Of a DNA stretch of 64,000 bases, positions 57,142 to 64,000 are shown piece after piece. The stretch spans positions 86,533 through 150,532 of the forward strand of contig NZ_JAEDOX010000007.1 of assembly GCF_017872555.1 (NCBI RefSeq). The letters run 5' to 3'. The stretch is from Ruegeria sp. HKCCSA071 (lineage in GTDB: Bacteria; Pseudomonadota; Alphaproteobacteria; Rhodobacterales; Rhodobacteraceae). The notes below the pieces were generated by a model. The model saw only the letters and a list, made by a program, of their open reading frames with translations. It ran no database searches and was not told the origin of the DNA. Each line of letters starts with the position of its first letter. Positions within the stretch are counted from its first letter, which is position 1. The position numbers and the translations under genes were made by a program.

Positions 57142-57875
57142 CCTGCCTCTCGGGTGTTTTGGGGGTTTAAATTGAACAGTTGCGGTCTTTCCTGTTGCAG
57201 CCGTTCGATCCGAGGCATCAGTTGCCCAAGGTGATGGCGCATGGCGTCTTGTGCCGCACGTTCGTCATGGGCGCTGATGGCGTCGAATATCGCCCGGTGT
57301 TCGGCAAGTGTTTCCGCGATGCGGCCGGGTGTCGGCAACAGCAACATCCGCGCGCGGCTGACCTGTAACGACACGGTCTGTGCCACGTCCGGGAGGCGAA
57401 GCATCCCGGTGAATGCCATCAACAGGGCGTGGAATTCCTCATCTGCGTGATAGAACCCGGCAATGTCTTCATCTTCGATCAACAGCTCTTGCAGGCGCAC
57501 ATTGCGGCTCAGCTTTTTGCGCTGATCTTCGGTCAGGTCACGCGCTACCTTGGCCACTGTTGCCAGCTCCAGGGCCTCTCGCAGAAAGGCCCCTTCGCGA
57601 ATTTCATCCATCGAGAAATAGGACACGCGTGTACCCGATTGCGGCACCACATCCACCAGCCCTTCGGCGGCAAGCCTAGTTATGGCGTCCGCGACAGGTG
57701 CGCGGGACACACCCAACTGAGCGCAGATCGGCGCCTTCCGAAGGTTAGCGCCGGGGGGGAAATCCAATGCCAGGATCGCCTGTTTGATGGATTGGTAAAC
57801 GCGCTGCGCGAGCGACCCCTCAAATGTTGAAATGTCGGGCAGGCGGGTAGCGTCAATGTCGTATGGGTGGTTCAT
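57138..57875 (-). CDS. GntR-family (FCD) regulator of the sugar oxidation cluster
   Basis: A 245-residue GntR protein. The winged helix includes I-C-A-Q-L-G-V-S-R-A-P-V-A-D-A-I-T-R-L and is followed by G-L-V-D-V-V-P-Q-S-G-T-R-V. The FCD effector domain has its metal-type His/Asp residues around D-E-E-F-H and M-R-H-H-L. It heads the minus-strand operon and is divergent from the UxaA-type dehydratase gene. A palindrome in the gap may be its operator. Confidence 0.87.
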   Translation of the reverse strand: MNHPYDIDATRLPDISTFEGSLAQRVYQSIKQAILALDFPPGANLRKAPICAQLGVSRAPVADAITRLAAEGLVDVVPQSGTRVSYFSMDEIREGAFLREALELATVAKVARDLTEDQRKKLSRNVRLQELLIEDEDIAGFYHADEEFHALLMAFTGMLRLPDVAQTVSLQVSRARMLLLPTPGRIAETLAEHRAIFDAISAHDERAAQDAMRHHLGQLMPRIERLQQERPQLFNLNPQNTREAG

Positions 57876-57891
57876 AAATCAGAACTATCAT

Positions 57892-57905
57892 ACTAACATG
57901 CTAGT
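57892..57905. promoter_or_regulatory. Candidate GntR operator overlapping a -35 box
   Basis: Near-palindrome ACTAACATGCTAGT in the 81-nt gap between the GntR gene and the dehydratase gene. TTGACA at 57905-57910 adjoins it, so repression of the plus-strand operon is plausible. Confidence 0.45.
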
Positions 57906-57956
57906 TGACAACAGCAGATTATCCCCGTAGCTCTGTGGCGAACAAGCGGGGATTCC

Positions 57957-59510
57957 ATGCACCCAGTTTCCAAGAACAAAACCCCAGGCGGCCCGGCCCG
58001 TGACACAATCCGGTTGAACCCGGATGACAACGTGATCATCGCGTTGCGCGACCTGAAGGCCGGCGCGCAACCGGACGGGCTATCGCTGCAGCTTCCCACG
58101 GAAATCGCGCGCGGGCACAAGATCGCCACCGTCCCGATTGCGGCAGGTGAGAATGTGATCCGCTACGGACAGATCATAGGTCAGGCCAAAGCGGATATCG
58201 CCATGGGCGAGCATGTTCATGTCCATAATCTGGGTATGGGGGCGCATCAGCAGGACTACGCATATGCAAGCGCGAACACGCCACTGCCCGAGATTTCAGG
58301 CGACCGTATCTTCCAGGGTTTCCACCGCGCCGATGGCAGGGTCGGTACGCGCAACTACATCGGCATTTTGACAACGGTGAATTGCTCCGGCTCCGTGGCG
58401 CGGTTCATAGCCGAAGCCGCCGAGAAACGGGGCTTGTTGGACGCGTACCCGAATGTGGATGGCATTGTCCCGATCGTTCATGGCACAGGGTGTGGCATGT
58501 CCGGAAAAGATGAAGGCTATGCCACACTGTTTCGGACATTGGCTGGGTATTCCCAGCACCCGAATTTCGCCGGTATCCTGCTGATCGGTTTGGGGTGCGA
58601 GGTGATGCAGGTGGCCGATCTGGTTGGGGGTCGTCCGATCCGTCCTGATGGCGTGCTGCGTTATATGACCATACAGAGTGAGGGCGGCACACGCCGTACC
58701 ATTGAACGTGGATTGGACGAACTGCGCGGGATTGCCGACCTCGCGAACAAGGCCGAACGCGAACCTGCGCCGATCAGTGCGATAACGGTTGGAATGCAAT
58801 GTGGCGGGTCGGATGGGTATTCCGGGATCACCGCCAATCCCGCTTTGGGTTATGCGTCGGATCTGCTTGTGCGGCATGGCGGGACGACGATCCTGTCCGA
58901 AACCTCGGAAATCTACGGCGCGGAGCATCTTTTGACCCGGCGGGCCGAGACCGTTGAAGTCGGGGAAAAGCTGATCGAACGCATACGCTGGTGGGAGGGG
59001 TATACTCAGCGCAACGGCGGTGAGATGAACAATAACCCAAGCCCCGGCAACAAGCGCGGCGGGTTGACGACCATTCTCGAGAAATCGCTTGGCGCTGTCG
59101 CCAAGGGCGGCACCGCGCCCTTGCGTGGTGTTTACAAGTTTGGCGAGAAAATTGACAGGACCGGGTTTGTTTTCATGGATAGCCCCGGTTTTGACCCATG
59201 CTCGGTCACGGGGCAGGTGGCATCAGGTGCGAACCTGATCGTGTTCACCACCGGGCGGGGCTCGGTTTCGGGATATCAACCAACACCCTGCATCAAGCTG
59301 GCAACCAATTCCGAAATGTATGCCCGGATGTCGGAAGACATGGATCTGAACTGCGGGGACATCGTCACAGACGGCGTGAGCATCGAGGTAAAAGGCGAAG
59401 AGCTGTTCGAAATGCTGATCCGTGTCGCATCTGGCGAACAAACAAAAAGTGAAGAACTTGGCTTTGGCGGGGTCGAATTCGTGCCCTGGCAAATCGGTGC
59501 GGTGATGTAG
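57957..59510 (+). CDS. UxaA/GarD-family hydro-lyase, probable sugar acid (L-fuconate) dehydratase
   Basis: A 517-residue altronate/galactarate dehydratase-family protein. An N-terminal SAF-like domain (residues about 20-95) is joined to the large UxaA domain, with G-T-G-C-G-M, Q-C-G-G-S-D-G-Y-S-G and C-I-K-L-A-T-N near the C-terminus. It would dehydrate an aldonate to the 2-keto-3-deoxy acid. In this cluster the expected substrate is L-fuconate, since no enolase-superfamily fuconate dehydratase is present. Campylobacter fucose loci also contain UxaA-type genes. Substrate is inferred. Confidence 0.8.
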   Translation: MHPVSKNKTPGGPARDTIRLNPDDNVIIALRDLKAGAQPDGLSLQLPTEIARGHKIATVPIAAGENVIRYGQIIGQAKADIAMGEHVHVHNLGMGAHQQDYAYASANTPLPEISGDRIFQGFHRADGRVGTRNYIGILTTVNCSGSVARFIAEAAEKRGLLDAYPNVDGIVPIVHGTGCGMSGKDEGYATLFRTLAGYSQHPNFAGILLIGLGCEVMQVADLVGGRPIRPDGVLRYMTIQSEGGTRRTIERGLDELRGIADLANKAEREPAPISAITVGMQCGGSDGYSGITANPALGYASDLLVRHGGTTILSETSEIYGAEHLLTRRAETVEVGEKLIERIRWWEGYTQRNGGEMNNNPSPGNKRGGLTTILEKSLGAVAKGGTAPLRGVYKFGEKIDRTGFVFMDSPGFDPCSVTGQVASGANLIVFTTGRGSVSGYQPTPCIKLATNSEMYARMSEDMDLNCGDIVTDGVSIEVKGEELFEMLIRVASGEQTKSEELGFGGVEFVPWQIGAVM

Positions 59511-59517
59511 GCCGCAC

Positions 59518-59538
59518 CACCCCTTGGGGAGAGGGGTG
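59518..59538 (+). terminator. Hairpin between the dehydratase and sugar ABC genes
   Basis: A 7-bp stem, CACCCCT with AGGGGTG, and a 7-nt loop, followed by TTTGGGAGGA. It is an attenuator candidate; the right flank contains the next ribosome-binding site. Confidence 0.4.
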
Positions 59539-59551
59539 TTTGGGAGGATAA

Positions 59552-61078
59552 ATGACAAAACTGGTCGACATGTCGGGGATCGAGAAACACTTTCCCGGAG
59601 TCCATGCGCTGAAATCAGTGCAGTTCGATCTGGTGCCCGGCGAAGTTCACGCGCTGATGGGCGAGAACGGTGCAGGCAAAAGCACGCTGATGAAAATCCT
59701 CTCGGGGATCTATCAGCGTGACGGCGGCACACTGCAAATCGAAGGGCGTGATGCAAACCCAACCTCGCCACGCGAGGCGCAGGCCTTGGGTATCGGCATC
59801 ATTCATCAGGAACTGAGCCTGATGAATGATCTGACGGTGGCGCAGAATATCTTTATCGGCCGCGAACCTCGTAAACGGTTTGGGCGGCTGAACGATGTCG
59901 CGTTGAATGCACAGACGGCCGAGATTTTTGCGTCCATGAACCTAAGCCTCGACCCCAGGGCGCAGGTCGGCAGTCTGACCATTGCGAAACAACAGATGGT
60001 CGAGATCGCCAAGGCATTGTCTTTCCGGTCCAGGGTTCTGATCATGGATGAACCGACCGCGGCCCTGAACGATGCTGAAATTGCCGAGCTGTTCGTGATC
60101 ATCCGCCGCCTGAAGGCCGAAGGCGTGGGCATTGTCTATATCAGCCACAAAATGGATGAGCTGAAGCAGATTGCTGACCGGGTTACGGTGATGCGCGACG
60201 GAGAATACGTTGGCACCGTTGACGCGGCAGCAACGCCGATCAGCCAGATTATCGCGATGATGGTAGGTCGCGAAGTCAAGGAAGAGCCGCTGGTCCCCCC
60301 CGATCTGAGCGATGCCGAGGTTTCGCTGGAAGTGACCGGGCTGTGTCGGGGTCACGAAATCCGCGATGTCAGCTTTTCGGTCCTGAAGGGTGAGATCCTG
60401 GGCTTTGCCGGGCTGATGGGGGCCGGACGTACCGAAGTTGCGCGGGCAATCTTCGGGGCTGATCCCAAAGATAGCGGAGAAATCCGGGTGCATGGGCAGG
60501 TGGTCTCGATCAGGACACCATCCGATGCCGTCAAGGCGGGCATCGGCTATCTTTCCGAGGATCGCAAGCATTTCGGCCTCGCCACAGGGATGAGTGTTCG
60601 TGACAATGTTGCCTTGGCTTCGATGGATATGTTCACCGGACGTGTCGGTGTTCTGAACGATGGTGAAATCAGTACGACAGCCAAGGGTTACATCACACAG
60701 TTGGGTATTCGCACGCCTTCGGACACGCAGGAGGTGCGTCTTTTGTCCGGCGGCAATCAGCAGAAAGTTGTCATTGCCAAATGGCTGCTGCGGGATTGCG
60801 ATATCCTGATTTTCGATGAACCCACGCGGGGCATCGATGTCGGCGCAAAATCTGAAATCTACAAGCTGCTGGAAGAACTGGCCGGGCAGGGCAAGACGAT
60901 CATCGTGATTTCGTCGGAACTGCCCGAGATCATGCGCCTAAGCCATCGCATTGCAGTGATGTGCGAAGGCCGACTGACCGGCATTCTGGCGGGCGGCAAA
61001 TACACCACTCAGGAAGACATCATGCATCTGGCGACCCAGCGGGTGGCGGCGATGCAGGTTACAGGAACAGCGCAATGA
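59552..61078 (+). CDS. Sugar ABC transporter double-domain ATPase (RbsA/MglA type)
   Basis: A 508-residue protein with two ABC domains. The first has Walker [10 protein letters not shown] and [11 protein letters not shown]; the second has the degenerate G-L-M-G-A-G-R-T-E expected in RbsA. Signatures are seen at S-L-T-I-A-K-Q-Q-M and [15 protein letters not shown] lies upstream of ATG 59552. It drives import through the permease encoded next (ATGA overlap). The substrate is probably the sugar oxidised by the neighbouring enzymes. Confidence 0.9.
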   Translation: MTKLVDMSGIEKHFPGVHALKSVQFDLVPGEVHALMGENGAGKSTLMKILSGIYQRDGGTLQIEGRDANPTSPREAQALGIGIIHQELSLMNDLTVAQNIFIGREPRKRFGRLNDVALNAQTAEIFASMNLSLDPRAQVGSLTIAKQQMVEIAKALSFRSRVLIMDEPTAALNDAEIAELFVIIRRLKAEGVGIVYISHKMDELKQIADRVTVMRDGEYVGTVDAAATPISQIIAMMVGREVKEEPLVPPDLSDAEVSLEVTGLCRGHEIRDVSFSVLKGEILGFAGLMGAGRTEVARAIFGADPKDSGEIRVHGQVVSIRTPSDAVKAGIGYLSEDRKHFGLATGMSVRDNVALASMDMFTGRVGVLNDGEISTTAKGYITQLGIRTPSDTQEVRLLSGGNQQKVVIAKWLLRDCDILIFDEPTRGIDVGAKSEIYKLLEELAGQGKTIIVISSELPEIMRLSHRIAVMCEGRLTGILAGGKYTTQEDIMHLATQRVAAMQVTGTAQ

Positions 61079-62082
61079 CCTCAGCAACGGATATCGAAAA
61101 GAAAACCCCGCTGGCGGGTCTCTCCGAAAGCGGCGCCTATCAAAAGCTGCTGGCCTTCGCCAGCTTGATTGCCTTGCTGATCGGGTTTTCAATCGCGTCG
61201 CCGAATTTCATGCAAACCTCGAACATGATCGCCATTTTGCAGGCGACATCTGTCAATGGGGTGCTGGCGGTTGCTGCAACGCTGGTCATCATTACCGGCG
61301 GGATCGACCTGTCCGTGGGAACTCTGATGACGTTCTGTGCCGTCATCGCCGGTGTCGTGCTGACCTATCTCGGTATGCCGCTGTTGCTGGGGGTTGCGGC
61401 AGCGATTGTGGCGGGTGCGTTCTGCGGGCTGTGTTCGGGTACCTTTGTCGCCAAGATGAAAATCCCGCCTTTCATTGCCACGCTGGGTATGATGCTGATC
61501 CTAAAAGGGTTGTCGCTGGTGATCTCGGGCACGCGGCCCATCTACTTCAATGACACGCCGGGCTTTGACCAGATTTCGCGCGGGTCGCTGATCGGAGAGG
61601 TTTTCCCTGCTTTGCCGATCCCCAATGGCGTGCTGATCCTTTTCCTTGTTGCCATTGCAGCTTCGTACATTCTGGGAAGAACGGTTCTGGGCAGATACAC
61701 CTTTGCGCTGGGATCAAACGAAGAGGCGGTGCGACTTTCGGGAGTGAACACTGATCTTTGGAAGATGCGCATTTACGCTCTGGCAGGCGGGATCTGTGGC
61801 ATTGGCGGTATCCTGATCGCGTCGCGCCTGAATTCGGCACAGCCCGCGCTGGGGCTTGGCTATGAGCTGGAAGCCATCGCTGCAGTCGTGATCGGGGGCA
61901 CGTCCCTGTCCGGTGGGCGCGGTACGATCCTTGGCACCCTGATCGGTGCCCTGATCATGGCAGTTCTGACCAATGGTTTGCGGGTGCTGTCCGTGGCGCA
62001 GGAATGGCAGACCGTTGTCACCGGCGCGATCATCATTCTGGCCGTTTACGCCGATATGGCGCGGCGCAGGAAGACAGGTTGA
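61075..62082 (+). CDS. Sugar ABC transporter permease (RbsC type)
   Basis: A 335-residue permease with eight to ten TMs and the RbsC signatures [10 protein letters not shown] and [17 protein letters not shown] 61075 overlaps the ATPase stop; further upstream in-frame sequence lies in that gene. It forms the channel with the double ATPase and the binding protein that follows. Confidence 0.9.
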   Translation: MTSATDIEKKTPLAGLSESGAYQKLLAFASLIALLIGFSIASPNFMQTSNMIAILQATSVNGVLAVAATLVIITGGIDLSVGTLMTFCAVIAGVVLTYLGMPLLLGVAAAIVAGAFCGLCSGTFVAKMKIPPFIATLGMMLILKGLSLVISGTRPIYFNDTPGFDQISRGSLIGEVFPALPIPNGVLILFLVAIAASYILGRTVLGRYTFALGSNEEAVRLSGVNTDLWKMRIYALAGGICGIGGILIASRLNSAQPALGLGYELEAIAAVVIGGTSLSGGRGTILGTLIGALIMAVLTNGLRVLSVAQEWQTVVTGAIIILAVYADMARRRKTG

Positions 62083-62125
62083 ACAGTCACAAAATCAGAA
62101 ACGAAGACCAACTGGAGGAGAAGAC

Positions 62126-63070
62126 ATGCTAACACGTCGTTTCATTTTGGGAGCCCTGAGTGCGGCCAGCCTTTCGATACCTGCAACTATGTCATCAGCG
62201 GAAGACATATATATTCCGCTGGTGTCCAAAGGGTTTCAGCACCAGTTCTGGCAGGCGGTAAAGTCCGGCGCGGAACAGGCCGCCGAGGAATATGGTGTCA
62301 CGATCACCTTTGAAGGCCCGGACAACGAAACCATGGTGGATCGTCAGATCGACATGCTGGCGGCAGCCCTGGCCAATAACCCCAAGGCCATCGGTTTTGC
62401 CGCTCTGGACAGCCAGGCCGCTATTCCTCTGTTGAAGCAAGCTGATGAAAAGGGCATTCCGATCATTGCCTTTGACAGTGGAGTTGACAGCGACATTCCG
62501 GTTTCTACGGCAACAACAGACAATCAGGCCGCGGCTGCGCTGGCTGCGGACAAGATGGCCGAGATGATCGGCGGCAAAGGCAAAGTGGCCGTTGTTGCGC
62601 ATGACCAGACCAGCCGCACAGGCATCGACCGGCGCGACGGCTTCGTCAATCGCATTGCCGAAAAATACCCGGACATCGAAGTTGTCACGGTTCAATACGG
62701 TCAGGGTGACCACCTGAAGTCGACCGAGGTGACCAAAGCGATCCTGACGGCGAATCCCGATCTGAATGGCATCTTCGGCACCAACGAGGGCTCGGCCATC
62801 GGAGTGGTGAATGGGGTGCAGGAACTGGGGACCGAGGGGCTGGTCATCATCGGGTATGACAGCGGCAAGGCCCAGAAAGATGCGATCAAAAGCGGGCTGA
62901 TGGCGGGTGCAATCACTCAGAATCCCGTGGGCATCGGGTATGAAACCGTCAAGGCTGCCGTGGCCGCGATGAAGGGCGAAGAAGTTCCTGCCCTGATTGA
63001 TACCGGGTTCTACTACTACGACGCATCCAACATCGACGATCCAAAGATCGCGGCTGTTCTGTACGATTGA
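62126..63070 (+). CDS. Sugar ABC transporter substrate-binding protein (RbsB type)
   Basis: A 314-residue periplasmic binding protein. The signal begins M-L-T-R-R-F, a possible Tat/Sec boundary with one Arg pair, cleaved near S-S-A. The mature protein starts D-I-Y-I-P-L-V-S-K-G-F-Q-H-Q-F-W-Q-A, and F-D-S-G-V-D-S and T-D-N-Q-A-A-A are typical of RbsB-type folds. GGAGGAG precedes ATG 62126. The ligand is likely L-fucose or a similar sugar. It is followed by a hairpin and the converging ccdB gene. Confidence 0.88.
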   Translation: MLTRRFILGALSAASLSIPATMSSAEDIYIPLVSKGFQHQFWQAVKSGAEQAAEEYGVTITFEGPDNETMVDRQIDMLAAALANNPKAIGFAALDSQAAIPLLKQADEKGIPIIAFDSGVDSDIPVSTATTDNQAAAALAADKMAEMIGGKGKVAVVAHDQTSRTGIDRRDGFVNRIAEKYPDIEVVTVQYGQGDHLKSTEVTKAILTANPDLNGIFGTNEGSAIGVVNGVQELGTEGLVIIGYDSGKAQKDAIKSGLMAGAITQNPVGIGYETVKAAVAAMKGEEVPALIDTGFYYYDASNIDDPKIAAVLYD

Positions 63071-63091
63071 TTTTCATTGTCAAACATGTTC

Positions 63092-63117
63092 CTGGCTCTT
63101 GGTTCTCCAAGAGCCAG
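63092..63117. terminator. Hairpin between the sugar-binding protein and ccdB
   Basis: A perfect 11-bp stem, CTGGCTCTTGG with CCAAGAGCCAG, with a TTCT loop, between convergent genes. There is no T-tract, but stem strength suggests a terminator or mRNA-end stabiliser for both. Confidence 0.6.
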
Positions 63118-63124
63118 AAGCTTG

Positions 63125-63424
63125 TCAGAATCCCTGCATTAGCATGTCGATGCCGGCGGTGATCTGCGCAAAGTGGTCATCAAGGTCGTCGACAGGCGAT
63201 TTTAGAATGCCCACCGGAACCGCAGCCATGAATTGGGTCGCCATTACAAACGGTTTGCCCTGGATATCAAAGACGGGATTGAGCCGGGTGGCTGGGATCG
63301 GTGCCGTCGCTTCGGGAAGCAGGGGCACGACGACGCGTGTGTTCAACCCGCTCAGCAGATCGCTCTGGATGTCCAGAAGATACCCGTCACCTGACGGGTT
63401 GGGGAACACGTCGTATTTTGGCAT
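63125..63424 (-). CDS. ccdB: CcdB-family toxin
   Basis: A 99-residue gyrase-poison family protein. The N-terminus is Y-D-V-F-P-N-P-S-G-D-G-Y-L-L-D-I-Q, and the core is L-N-T-R-V-V-V-P-L-L-P. The C-terminal D-M-L-M-Q-G-F corresponds to the gyrase-contacting tail of CcdB, although the classical Trp is Gln here. Its ATG overlaps the antitoxin stop (TGATG). Such pairs stabilise plasmids or genomic islands. Confidence 0.88.
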   Translation of the reverse strand: MPKYDVFPNPSGDGYLLDIQSDLLSGLNTRVVVPLLPEATAPIPATRLNPVFDIQGKPFVMATQFMAAVPVGILKSPVDDLDDHFAQITAGIDMLMQGF

Positions 63425-63654
63425 CAGAACTGTCGGTAGGTGTCCAGCGGTAAGCCATTACGCTCGACATACGCGTTGGAACTCTCAAGTGCGGCCTTGT
63501 TTTCGGCTTTCCAGCGTTCAGCTTTTGCGCTGGCGACTGCGGCCCGAATGCCGTCTTCGGCTGCGCGGGACAGGTTGATCTTCAGATCCCGCGCCTCGGA
63601 CAGCATATCGCCATCCAGTGATAGATTTGTCGGTCTACGAGATGGAGCATTCAT
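63424..63654 (-). CDS. ccdA: CcdA-family antitoxin
   Basis: A 76-residue antitoxin. The N-terminal ribbon-helix-helix has R-P-T-N-L-S-L-D and L-S-E-A-R-D-L-K-I-N-L-S. The C-terminal toxin-binding helix has W-K-A-E-N-K-A-A-L-E-S-S-N-A-Y-V-E-R-N-G, ending L-P-L. ATG 63654 is preferred over an in-frame start 12 codons upstream. It probably represses its own operon with CcdB. Confidence 0.88.
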   Translation of the reverse strand: MNAPSRRPTNLSLDGDMLSEARDLKINLSRAAEDGIRAAVASAKAERWKAENKAALESSNAYVERNGLPLDTYRQF

Positions 63655-63815
63655 TTGACTACCCTCTGAACTGCGCCATTTTACCATCACACGATATGCG
63701 CGTCAAACATGCGCATATTGCGTGAAGCGCAGAAGCTCTCTGGTCAACGGCACGTGGCAATCACGAAGTTTTGGCCTAAAAAGAGCTTTGCGCTCAGTTT
63801 TCCAATCCCTCCCAA

Positions 63816-64000
63816 TTATTCTGCGACATTTTGTTTGTGTTTATTGAACTGTTGGTCGAAGAGGTTTTTGAAGGGGCCGTTTTTTTGCATGAGTTGGTCG
63901 AGGTTTCCCTGTTCGGCGATGGTGCCGTCCTGGATGACGATGATCTTGTCTGCCTCCAGCACGGTTGACAGGCGGTGGGCGATGACGATGACGGTGACAT
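63816..64000 (-). CDS. ABC exporter ATP-binding protein, C-terminal end (5' partial)
   Basis: The last 60 codons of an ABC exporter enter from the right edge. It reads V-T-V-I-V-I-A-H-R-L-S-T-V with the H-loop histidine, then A-D-K-I-I-V-I-Q-D-G-T-I-A-E-Q-G, typical of MsbA-like transporters with fused TM and ATPase domains. The stop is TAA at 63818-63816. The substrate is unknown and the rest lies outside the window. Confidence 0.85.
   Translation of the reverse strand, partial: VTVIVIAHRLSTVLEADKIIVIQDGTIAEQGNLDQLMQKNGPFKNLFDQQFNKHKQNVAE

Overview
The window looks like about 64 kb of accessory catabolic DNA from a marine alphaproteobacterium of the Roseobacter group (Rhodobacterales). This is inferred from the gene families and their order: aepXVW-phnWAY for aminoethylphosphonate, pobA-pcaDCHG with a BKACE gene, smoEFGK-smoS-mtlK for polyols, a DoeA-type ectoine hydrolase, and amino-acid ABC permeases with a lipobox. 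Coding is dense, with many 4-nt ATGA or TGATG overlaps. There are no ribosomal, tRNA or replication genes, so a megaplasmid, chromid or accessory chromosomal region is possible but cannot be decided here.

Layout. 1-838: end of a LysR regulator. 968-8401: a basic-amino-acid ABC importer (minus) divergent from tetR-aruH-aruI-ddaH (plus), which I read as an island for arginine and N-methylated arginine. 8807-13092: 2-aminoethylphosphonate (2-AEP) importer aepXVW. 13120-19507: LysR regulator divergent from phnW-phnA-phnY and a PbfA-type lyase. 19508-21275: decayed DNA with an IS5-family remnant, a truncated LysR start and a broken XRE-cupin regulator gene. 21276-28041: pobA-pcaDCHG-BKACE-pcaB (minus) with divergent pcaQ. 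28086-36516: class II aldolase, LacI regulator, then smoEFGK-smoS-mtlK for sorbitol/mannitol. 36628-39189: doeA, an M20 deacetylase and an EamA fragment (minus). 39190-40361: mostly non-coding. 40362-46951: oligopeptide importer with an M24 peptidase gene inside the operon. 47025-49772: amino-acid ABC transporter and a CMD/AhpD-like protein. 49804-53024: oxyR/katG. 53094-63070: a non-phosphorylating L-fucose-type oxidation pathway with GntR regulator and RbsABC-type importer. 63125-63654: CcdAB toxin-antitoxin. 63816-64000: end of an ABC exporter.

Most modules pair an importer or entry enzyme with degradative enzymes and a local regulator. Products feed central metabolism: acetyl-CoA plus phosphate from 2-AEP, acetoacetate plus succinyl-CoA from 4-hydroxybenzoate via BKACE, fructose from polyols, and pyruvate plus lactate from the deoxysugar route. 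Three importer operons carry a hairpin right after the binding-protein gene, a plausible device for making more binding protein than membrane components.
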